Part shown: one piece after another, positions 30,655 to 36,921 of the stretch | Numbering within the stretch: the stretch's first letter is position 1 | How the letters are laid out: the number at the start of each line of letters is the position of its first letter | NCBI GenBank assembly: GCA_947630145.1 | Contig: CANRGL010000011.1 | Span: 1 to 36,921, forward strand | Source: an uncultured Clostridia bacterium | Lineage (GTDB): Bacteria > Bacillota > Clostridia > TANB77 > CAG-465 | Reading direction: 5' to 3' | Length of the DNA stretch: 36,921 bases | The notes under the pieces: model-generated | What the model was told of the DNA's origin: nothing | Database searches by the model: none | The model's input: the letters and a program-made list of their open reading frames with translations, nothing else | Translations under genes and position numbers: made by a program

Positions 30655-32427
30655 TTATTCATCTTTTTTTAAATCTTCTTCTTTTATTTTTATATGTACA
30701 TCATCAAGTTGTTCTTTAGAAACAATACTTGGTGCACGCATAAGTAAATCTCTTGCTTTAGAATTTTTAGGAAAAGCTATTACCTCACGTATATTAGTTT
30801 CTTCTAAAAGTAACATTATCATTCTATCTATTCCTGGTGCTGCTCCTGCATGAGGAGGTGCACCATATGAAAAGGCATTAAATAATGATCCAAATCTCTT
30901 TTTAACATCTTCTTCAGTATAACCTGCAATTTCAAATGCTTTTATCATAACATCAGTATCATGATTTCTAACAGCACCAGATGCTAATTCATAACCATTT
31001 CCAACCAAATCAAACTGATATGCAATTACATCTAACGGATCTTTATTTAAAAGGCTATCAATTCCACCTACTGGCATTGAGAATGGATTATGTGAAAATT
31101 CAATTTTTCCATCATCATCTAATTCATACATTGGAAAATCAACAATAAAGCAAAATTTATATGTGTCTTTTTCTATTAACTCTAATCTTTTTCCAAGTTC
31201 TATTCGTATATCTCCAGCGTCAGTACATGCTTTTTTGTAATCATCTGCTATGAAGAACAAAGCTTCATTTACTTTTAGTGAACATATTTCTTTTAATTTT
31301 TCAAGTACATCACCTGTTACAAATCTTGCAATTGATCCGCTAACCTCTTGATCTTCATTAAGTTTAATCCATGCAAGACCTTTAAGTCCAAGTTCTTTTA
31401 TTGCAAAGTCTCCCATTGCATCAAAAAATTTTCTAGGTGTATCTTTTGCATCAACTTTAATAGCTTTTACAGTTTTATTTTTAAATACTTTAAAGTCAGA
31501 ATTTTCAAATGCTTTAGTTACATCATCAATTACAAGTGGATTTCTTAAATCTGGTTTATCTGTACCATATTTATCCATTGCTTCCTTAAATGGAATTCTT
31601 AAAAAAGGTGTATCTGATATTTTTTTGTTATTAGTAAACTCTTTAAAAGTTGATGTTACAACTTCTTCTAATACTTTTAAAACATCTTCTTGTGTTGCAA
31701 ATTCCATTTCAAAATCTAATTGATAAAATTCTCCTGGAGATCTATCAGCTCTTGGATCCTCATCTCTAAAACAAGGTGCTATTTGATAATATTTATCAAA
31801 TCCTGATATCATCAAAAGTTGTTTAAATTGTTGAGGAGCTTGAGGTAAAGCATAAAATTCTCCTGGATGAAGTCTACTTGGCACTAAAAAATCTCTTGCT
31901 CCCTCTGGTGAAGAATTTGCAAGTATTGGTGTTTGAATTTCTGTAAAATTCAAACTATCCATTTTATCTCTTAAAAATTTTAATACTTTAGATCTAAAAA
32001 CAATTTTCTTATGTATTTCCTCATTTCTTAAATCTAAAAATCTATACTCAAGACGTAAGTCTTCCCTTACATTTTCACTTTCTTCTACTTTAAAAGGAAG
32101 AATATTTTTAGATTTTCCAAGCACATTTATACTTTTTACCAAAACTTCAATATCACCTGTTTTTATTAAAGGATTTTTATTTTCTTCATCTCTTTTTAAT
32201 ACTTCACCTTCAATACATATTGTAGATTCAATAGTTACTTTAGACATTTTTTCTATCATTTCTGGTGTGTTTATTAAAAGTTGAGTTACGCCATAATGAT
32301 CTCTTAAATCAACAAATATCATAGCACCTAAATCTCTTATAGTTTTTACAAACCCTGAAAGTTTTACTTGTTTTCCTACATCATTTAAATTTAATTCATC
32401 ACATTTATGTGTTCTATACTCATGCAT
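30655..32427 (-). CDS. aspS: Aspartyl-tRNA synthetase (bacterial type)
   Basis: 590 residues. Charges tRNA with aspartate. N-terminal OB-fold (1 to about 105; VKLSGFVKTIRDLGAMIFVD), class II motif 1 near 140, QAPQQFKQLLMISGFDKYYQ, motif 2 FRDEDPRADRSPGEFYQLDF, the bacterial GAD insertion domain (about 290-410) and motif 3 GAAPGIDRMIMLL. The RDLG loop carries Leu as in tRNA-Asp-specific enzymes; His there is typical of forms that also charge tRNA-Asn (recalled). The ATG overlaps the hisS stop by 8 bases (ATGCATGA), so it depends on hisS translation; no separate ribosome site. Confidence 0.97.
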   Translation of the reverse strand: MHEYRTHKCDELNLNDVGKQVKLSGFVKTIRDLGAMIFVDLRDHYGVTQLLINTPEMIEKMSKVTIESTICIEGEVLKRDEENKNPLIKTGDIEVLVKSINVLGKSKNILPFKVEESENVREDLRLEYRFLDLRNEEIHKKIVFRSKVLKFLRDKMDSLNFTEIQTPILANSSPEGARDFLVPSRLHPGEFYALPQAPQQFKQLLMISGFDKYYQIAPCFRDEDPRADRSPGEFYQLDFEMEFATQEDVLKVLEEVVTSTFKEFTNNKKISDTPFLRIPFKEAMDKYGTDKPDLRNPLVIDDVTKAFENSDFKVFKNKTVKAIKVDAKDTPRKFFDAMGDFAIKELGLKGLAWIKLNEDQEVSGSIARFVTGDVLEKLKEICSLKVNEALFFIADDYKKACTDAGDIRIELGKRLELIEKDTYKFCFIVDFPMYELDDDGKIEFSHNPFSMPVGGIDSLLNKDPLDVIAYQFDLVGNGYELASGAVRNHDTDVMIKAFEIAGYTEEDVKKRFGSLFNAFSYGAPPHAGAAPGIDRMIMLLLEETNIREVIAFPKNSKARDLLMRAPSIVSKEQLDDVHIKIKEEDLKKDE

Positions 32428-33679
32428 TATCTATCTTCTCCTTTATACTATTAATATCTAATTTAATTTTAAATTGTTCTCCTGTTATCATATTTTTAAT
32501 ATCACATTTATTATCTTTAAAATCTTCTTTATCTACTATAACTACAAAATTTGCACCTATTTTATTTGCATATTTAAATTGTGCATTAAAACTTCTTTGT
32601 TGTATATTAGATTCTACTACATAACCTAAAGATCTCAAATTATTTATATATTTTTGAATAGGAATATATGTACTCTCATCAGTTAAAAAATAAACATCTA
32701 TATTAGTATTTAATTTGTCTACTAAATTATATTCTTTTAAAAGAAGCACTAACCTATCCATACCCATACCAAATCCTACTGCAGGTGTATCTACTCCACC
32801 AATTGTTGATACTAATTTATCGTATCTTCCTCCACCACCTACTGCAAGACCTAAATCTTTAGATACATATTCATATACTGTTTTATTGTAATAATCTAGA
32901 CCTCTAACAATTCTTGGATTAATTGTATATTCAATTTCTAATTTATTTAATGCCATTTTTATATTTTCAAAATCTTTTCTACAATCATCACATAGAAAAT
33001 CTGTTATAACTGGAGCATTTTTTAATATATCACTACATTTTATCTCTTTACAATCAAGTATTCTTAATGGATTTTTATCAAATCTAACTTTGCAAGTATC
33101 ACACATATTACAAAGATTAGGTTTTATATATTCCTTTAGTTTATTTATATACTCTTTTCTACATTTTTCACAACCTATAGAATTTATTTCTAAATTTACT
33201 TTATCACTTAAATCTAATCTTTTTAATAATTCTGAGGATACACAAATAGTTTCAATATCTGCAAGGTAAGAATTACTACCAAAATATTCTACTCCAAATT
33301 GGCTAAATTCTCTATACCTTCCTTTTTGCATTTTTTCATATCTATACATATTTCCAACATACCATAATTTTATTGGACTTGACATTTTTGAAGAAAGGCC
33401 GTCTTCAATATATGCTCTTACTACTCCTGCTGTAAGTTCAGGTCTTAGAGTTATACTTCTACCTTTTTTATCTAAAAATGTATACATTTCTTTATTTACA
33501 ATATCAGTTTCATTACCAACACCACGGCAATAAAGTTCGGTAGCTTCAAATACTGGTGTTCTTATCTCATTTATGTTATATGTTCTACAAATTTCTCTAA
33601 CTTGTTTTTCAATATATTGCCAAATTTTTGATTCATCTGGTAATATATCTTTACATCCTTTTTGTCTAGCAATATTCAT
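32420..33679 (-). CDS. hisS: Histidyl-tRNA synthetase
   Basis: 419 residues. Charges tRNA-His. Start at MNIARQKGCKDILPDE, with GTGGGGG seven bases upstream; an open extension to 33772 covers the promoter and is rejected. Class II motif 2 YRYEKMQKGRYREFSQFGVE, His-specific RGLDYYNKTVYEYV and GGGGRYDKL, C-terminal anticodon domain (about 325-419). A cysteine cluster (CEKC, CNMCDTC, CDDC) in the middle is usual in clostridial forms and may bind zinc. First gene of hisS-aspS-gpsA-methyltransferase. The leader is only about 25 bases, so there is no T-box riboswitch, unlike many clostridial synthetase operons. Confidence 0.97.
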   Translation of the reverse strand: MNIARQKGCKDILPDESKIWQYIEKQVREICRTYNINEIRTPVFEATELYCRGVGNETDIVNKEMYTFLDKKGRSITLRPELTAGVVRAYIEDGLSSKMSSPIKLWYVGNMYRYEKMQKGRYREFSQFGVEYFGSNSYLADIETICVSSELLKRLDLSDKVNLEINSIGCEKCRKEYINKLKEYIKPNLCNMCDTCKVRFDKNPLRILDCKEIKCSDILKNAPVITDFLCDDCRKDFENIKMALNKLEIEYTINPRIVRGLDYYNKTVYEYVSKDLGLAVGGGGRYDKLVSTIGGVDTPAVGFGMGMDRLVLLLKEYNLVDKLNTNIDVYFLTDESTYIPIQKYINNLRSLGYVVESNIQQRSFNAQFKYANKIGANFVVIVDKEDFKDNKCDIKNMITGEQFKIKLDINSIKEKIDNA

Positions 33680-33709
33680 ATAAATCCCCCACTTAATCTT
33701 ACATGCTAA

Positions 33710-33738
33710 ATTATACCACAAGTATATATTATATGCAA
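33710..33738 (-). promoter_or_regulatory. hisS operon promoter (extended -10)
   Basis: Minus strand TTGCAT (33738-33733), 17-base spacer ending TGG, TATAAT (33715-33710). Confidence 0.8.
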
Positions 33739-33761
33739 GAATTGAGTTACAAAACAAAAAG

Positions 33762-33800
33762 AAAAATATCAAATGCTATTAAATAACATTTGATATTTTT
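33762..33800 (-). terminator. Terminator after the DUF1540 gene
   Basis: 14-bp perfect stem AAAAATATCAAATG / CATTTGATATTTTT with an 11-base loop, then CTTTTTGTTTTG on the minus strand. It separates the oxygen-defence genes from hisS. Confidence 0.85.
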
Positions 33801-33808
33801 AATTTTAA

Positions 33809-34000
33809 TTAACATTTACAATCATAAGACTTACATGCAGTTCCATCAACTGATTTTGCTTCATTACCATCTACACATGTACAAACTTTTATTGTTTCAA
33901 GTTCACATACGCATTCTGGATTACAATTATGAGCACAATCTTTAACATCACATTTAATTTTTTGATTACTATAATTTTTTGTTTTTGGATTACTTTTCAT
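33809..34000 (-). CDS. DUF1540 cysteine-rich small protein
   Basis: 63 residues, nine cysteines. IKCDVKDCAHNCNPECVCEL matches the DUF1540 start (I-x-C-x-V-x-x-C-x-x-N) and DGTACKSYDCKC the end (T-x-C-x-S). The family is common in clostridia, is presumed to bind metal and has no proven function; some members are abundant in spores (recalled, not shown here). Ribosome site GGGTGAT. It follows the desulfoferrodoxin gene by 66 bp with no clear promoter, so it may be read with it. Confidence 0.9.
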   Translation of the reverse strand: MKSNPKTKNYSNQKIKCDVKDCAHNCNPECVCELETIKVCTCVDGNEAKSVDGTACKSYDCKC

Positions 34001-34066
34001 TTTTTATCACCCATTATTATTATTTGAGTTTTTAAAAAATATATAATTGGTTATTTTTTCAAATTT

Positions 34067-34462
34067 TTATAAATCAATTTCTTTTTTCCAAAGACCATGT
34101 AAATTACAATATGAATAAACATTAATTTTTTTTGCATTTTTATTAAAATTAATACATATTTCAGGTTTATCATTTGGAGTTAATTTTATTTTTTGCATAT
34201 TTCCTAAATCATCAACTACATATATAGTCGTAATATAATGCTCATCTGTCATAGGATGTGAAATCTCACCTATTTGTATAAACATAGAATTATCTTCTAT
34301 ATTTACATAAGGGATATGTTTTTCAGTAGCTGCATCTGTAGTATTTGCAGTTATTTTTTTCATTTTTTCATTACAACAATTAATATTTACAGTTGGATTA
34401 TTATTTAATATTTCTATTAAATTTCCACATTTTTCACATAAATATATATTTAAATCTAACAT
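34067..34462 (-). CDS. dfx: Desulfoferrodoxin (2Fe superoxide reductase)
   Basis: 131 residues. Reduces superoxide to hydrogen peroxide without making oxygen, suited to anaerobes. N-terminal desulforedoxin site LCEKCG with CC about 18 residues on (four Cys for the first iron); catalytic iron centre of four His and one Cys visible in EKHIPYV, HPMTDEHYITTIYV and YSYCNLHGLWKK, including the Lys of EKH. Start set at MLDLNIYLCEKCG because GGAGG is seven bases upstream; a frame to 34525 exists but covers a hairpin. It follows rubrerythrin, which would remove the peroxide produced. The hairpin just before its ribosome site could limit read-through from rubrerythrin. Confidence 0.95.
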   Translation of the reverse strand: MLDLNIYLCEKCGNLIEILNNNPTVNINCCNEKMKKITANTTDAATEKHIPYVNIEDNSMFIQIGEISHPMTDEHYITTIYVVDDLGNMQKIKLTPNDKPEICINFNKNAKKINVYSYCNLHGLWKKEIDL

Positions 34463-34480
34463 ATTCATTCCTCCATAAAA

Positions 34481-34502
34481 AGCTAGATGATACCATCTAG
34501 CT
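34481..34502 (-). terminator. Intergenic terminator/attenuator between rubrerythrin and dfx
   Basis: 9-bp perfect stem AGCTAGATG / CATCTAGCT with a 4-base loop; on the minus strand TTTTTA follows directly, and the dfx GGAGG starts within about 3 bases of the T-run. Confidence 0.75.
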
Positions 34503-34538
34503 GATTTAAAATATCTTAAATACATTTAATATATTTTA

Positions 34539-35078
34539 TTAATAATTTTCTGCTTTAATTTCAAAATATGATTTTGGATGTGCACATACTGGACATACAG
34601 CAGGTGCAGATACAGCAATATGAATATGTCCACAGTTTCTACATTTCCACATTTTTACTTCTCCACATTCAAATACTTTACCTTCTTGTATATTTGCAAG
34701 TAATTTTTTGTATCTTTCTTCATGTTCTTTTTCTATTTTACCAACTGCTTCGAATAAATATGCAATATGATCAAACCCTTCTTCTTTTGCAGTTTTTGCA
34801 AAACTATCATACATATCTGTCCATTCATAATTTTCGCCATTTGCAGCATCTTTTAAGTTTTCAACAGTTGATGGTACATCATTGTCATGTAATAATTTAA
34901 ACCATATTTTAGCATGTTCTTTTTCATTTCCTGCTGTTTCTTCGAATATAGCTGCAATTTGTTCATATCCTTCTTTTTTAGCTTTTGAAGCATAGTATGT
35001 ATATTTATTTCTTGCTTGAGATTCACCTGCAAATGCAGCCATTAAATTTGCTTCTGTTTTACTTCCTTTTAATTCCAT
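34539..35078 (-). CDS. rbr: Rubrerythrin
   Basis: 179 residues. Non-haem di-iron peroxidase that detoxifies hydrogen peroxide in anaerobes. N-terminal four-helix ferritin-like domain (1 to about 140) with di-iron ligand motifs [25 protein letters not shown] and [15 protein letters not shown]-terminal rubredoxin-like [Fe(SCys)4] domain with CRNCG and [20 protein letters not shown] lies six bases before ATG. Own promoter. Followed by dfx and DUF1540; together a superoxide-to-peroxide-to-water path. An 11/14 PerR-box-like sequence lies within the promoter. Confidence 0.97.
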   Translation of the reverse strand: MELKGSKTEANLMAAFAGESQARNKYTYYASKAKKEGYEQIAAIFEETAGNEKEHAKIWFKLLHDNDVPSTVENLKDAANGENYEWTDMYDSFAKTAKEEGFDHIAYLFEAVGKIEKEHEERYKKLLANIQEGKVFECGEVKMWKCRNCGHIHIAVSAPAVCPVCAHPKSYFEIKAENY

Positions 35079-35147
35079 AAAAACTCCTCCTTAAAAAATT
35101 ATAACATTGTATATATTATATATAACAGTTATTTTTAATACTTCTAT

Positions 35148-35176
35148 ATTTTATATTATTATAAAAATTTTGTCAA
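35148..35176 (-). promoter_or_regulatory. rbr promoter, with a possible PerR-like box
   Basis: Minus strand TTGACA (35176-35171), 17-base spacer, TAAAAT (35153-35148). The spacer holds TTATAATAATATAAA, matching the recalled PerR box TTATAATnATTATAA at 11 of 14 positions; weak evidence in AT-rich DNA. Confidence 0.75.
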
Positions 35177-35196
35177 TATTAAAATAATTATAATTT

Positions 35197-36921
35197 TTAC
35201 TCGCTATATCCCCATTCAATTGATATATTATTGCCATAAAACCAATAATTATCCCAACCATCAGGTTTAGAATTGGCTACACATTTAATTTTTTTAAGAT
35301 AATAACACAAATAAAAAGCATTATTTTCTATAGTAGTAACTGTTGCAGGAATTATAGCTTCACTAATACAAGTTTGACAAAAAGCATCTTCTTTAATTGT
35401 TTCTAAATTATTATTTAATTTTAATATACCTGAAATATTATTACAACCATAAAAAGCTCTTTCCTCAATTATCCTTACACTATCTGGTAAAGTAAGATTA
35501 TTAATTGTTATTCCCTCTGGTGCAAATAACAATGTAGATTTATCTTTGTTATATACAATTCCGTCTTGTGAACTATAATTTGCATTTCCTTCATTTATAT
35601 TTATTTTTGTTATATTTCTAACTCCTCTAAAAATATTTTTACCTAAAGTCGTAACACTTGATGGTATATTTACCTCTCCTGATAATCCAGTATCAGAAAA
35701 AGAACTACTTCCAATAGATTTTACTCCTTCTGGAATATATAAAGATCCTGTTACATTTCTACAATAATTAAATGCAGAATCTGATATATTTTCTACACTA
35801 TCAAGTATTGTTAAATTTTCTACACTTAATCCTGAAGGTGCAAAAATTAGATTAGTTTTATTCTTATCATATAATATTCCATCTTGCGAACTATAATTTG
35901 GATTATTACTATCAACTTCTATCTTTGTTATTTGTTTATTTTGACTAAGATTATTATATGTTAGACTAAAAGTCGTAAAAGTTTTTGGTATATTAAGTTG
36001 ACCTTTTTTTCCATAAGGAATAGTAACTATTTTTGTCAAATTTTTATCATATAATACTCCATCATATGTGTTATAATAATTATTTTCATTACTAACTTCA
36101 AATTCTGTTTGTGAAGAGCAAAACTCAAAAGCACTACTTGCTATATCTTTTACTTTTTTACCAAGTATTACTTTTGTTATATTATGACAGTTACTAAAAG
36201 CAATACTACCAATATATTCCACATTATCTGGTATTTTAATTGTTCCAGTCAAACCAGATTGTACAAATGCACATGATTCTATTCTAATTAAACTATTTGG
36301 TAGTGTCATATTTGTCAAACTATTACAATGTTCAAATGCACGCATATTTATATTAGTTACTCCTTCAGGAAATTCCACTTCTCTTAATTTTTCACAATTA
36401 CTAAATGAATACTCACCAATAATTTTTACTGTATCTGGAATTTTACATACTTCAATTGCACCTGGTGCTTCAATTAATGTAGTTTTATCCTTGTTATACA
36501 AAACTCCATCTTTAGAACCATAATTTGGATTTTCTTCATCCACTTCAATAGTTACTAAATTATGTGTTTCATTAAATACAAGCTCGCCAATTAAAATTAC
36601 TGTTTTTGAAATATGTACATTTCTTAAATTTTCACAATATCTAAAAGCCTGCCTATATATAGATATTTCTTTTTCATCTTGAAAAATCAAACTTGTAAAT
36701 AAATTACAATATCTAAAAGCATATTCCTCTATATATTCACATCTTTTAGGAATTTTTAAAACACCATTTGTTTCTTTTAAATATTCTTTTAATTTATCTT
36801 CATAATATCCTGTAATAGTATTACCTTTCCACATAAAGCACTCCTCATATGCCTCATGTATTGTAAATCCTGCTGGCATTATTCCTAAATCATCTAGCCA
36901 TTTCTTCTCTTTTGTAGATAC
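35197..36921 (-). CDS. BspA-type leucine-rich-repeat protein (5' end outside window)
   Basis: 574 residues visible; the frame stays open to the right edge (STKEKKWLDDLGIMPAGF), so the methionine at 36879 is not the likely start and any signal peptide is outside. It is built of LRR_5/BspA repeats of about 23 residues (IPDNVEYIGSIAFSNCHNIT, IPEGVKSIGSSSFSDTGLSG), broken about every 80-110 residues by a loop DGxxYxKxxTxLxxxP preceded by NPNY (four to five copies, e.g. NPNYSSQDGILYDKNKTNLI). Such proteins are surface or secreted binding scaffolds in gut and oral bacteria. It ends with ANSKPDGWDNYWFYGNNISI and has no anchor at the C terminus. No neighbour suggests a ligand. Confidence 0.92.
   Translation of the reverse strand, partial: VSTKEKKWLDDLGIMPAGFTIHEAYEECFMWKGNTITGYYEDKLKEYLKETNGVLKIPKRCEYIEEYAFRYCNLFTSLIFQDEKEISIYRQAFRYCENLRNVHISKTVILIGELVFNETHNLVTIEVDEENPNYGSKDGVLYNKDKTTLIEAPGAIEVCKIPDTVKIIGEYSFSNCEKLREVEFPEGVTNINMRAFEHCNSLTNMTLPNSLIRIESCAFVQSGLTGTIKIPDNVEYIGSIAFSNCHNITKVILGKKVKDIASSAFEFCSSQTEFEVSNENNYYNTYDGVLYDKNLTKIVTIPYGKKGQLNIPKTFTTFSLTYNNLSQNKQITKIEVDSNNPNYSSQDGILYDKNKTNLIFAPSGLSVENLTILDSVENISDSAFNYCRNVTGSLYIPEGVKSIGSSSFSDTGLSGEVNIPSSVTTLGKNIFRGVRNITKININEGNANYSSQDGIVYNKDKSTLLFAPEGITINNLTLPDSVRIIEERAFYGCNNISGILKLNNNLETIKEDAFCQTCISEAIIPATVTTIENNAFYLCYYLKKIKCVANSKPDGWDNYWFYGNNISIEWGYSE

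Noticed and set aside
33680-33808. T-box riboswitch before hisS
   Set aside because: The leader is about 25 bases from the -10 and the hairpin upstream is the terminator of the DUF1540 gene.

Overview
The window looks like chromosome of an AT-rich, low-GC Gram-positive anaerobe of the Clostridia type. Evidence read directly: very AT-rich genes and spacers, AAGGAGG-type ribosome binding sites, textbook TTGACA-N17-TATAAT promoters often with an extended TGn -10, rubrerythrin plus superoxide reductase (anaerobe oxygen defence), a zinc-type L28, a 22-codon spoVM-like gene (spore former or descendant of one), and several Bacillota families (DUF1540, TM2/DUF2752, BspA-type repeats). A more exact taxon cannot be assigned from this sequence alone.

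Layout. 1-728: left-truncated Rpn-family PD-(D/E)XK nuclease gene, minus strand. 985-7489: operon of four tandem paralogues, each with a signal peptide, a CBM26-like starch-binding module, FIVAR-type helical repeats, an NPNTG sortase-like motif and a membrane tail; the last gene has an expanded repeat region. 7777-11918: pyk, rpmB, a patatin-like lipase, a 50-codon membrane protein with a spoVM-like mini-gene, and nth. 11942-18649: minus-strand block of a C-A-T-R single-module NRPS, a 7TM-PAS histidine kinase 10 bp behind it, and a TetR gene with its own promoter and palindromic operator. 18846-18930: tRNA-Leu(UAG). 19116-22103: a two-part membrane protein and then decayed accessory DNA (DUF2442, a DUF4160 gene with two in-frame stops, recombinase and replication-relaxation relics split by an 80-bp inverted-repeat element, and a variant leucine-rich-repeat protein). 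22302-28084: plus-strand M14 peptidase, rmuC, glmU and a 570-residue protein of unknown function. 28139-28952: DUF2752 and TM2 proteins. 29042-33679: hisS-aspS-gpsA-O-methyltransferase operon. 33809-35078: rubrerythrin, desulfoferrodoxin and DUF1540. 35197 to the right edge: partial BspA-type leucine-rich-repeat protein.

How parts work together. The surface operon, the NPNTG motif and the LRR protein point to a cell surface that meets polysaccharide-rich, probably host-associated surroundings (inference). Rubrerythrin and superoxide reductase remove peroxide and superoxide. The most unusual functional unit is the NRPS-kinase operon: a glycine-like adenylation code and a terminal thioester reductase suggest a small N-acyl amino-aldehyde or alcohol, made next to an orphan membrane sensor kinase that might sense it or respond to the same cue. 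No phosphopantetheinyl transferase, response regulator or sortase gene lies in the window, so these must act from elsewhere. No rRNA, CRISPR array, complete insertion sequence or replication origin was seen. No gene-free stretch exceeds 300 bases apart from the tRNA-containing 18650-19115, described below.
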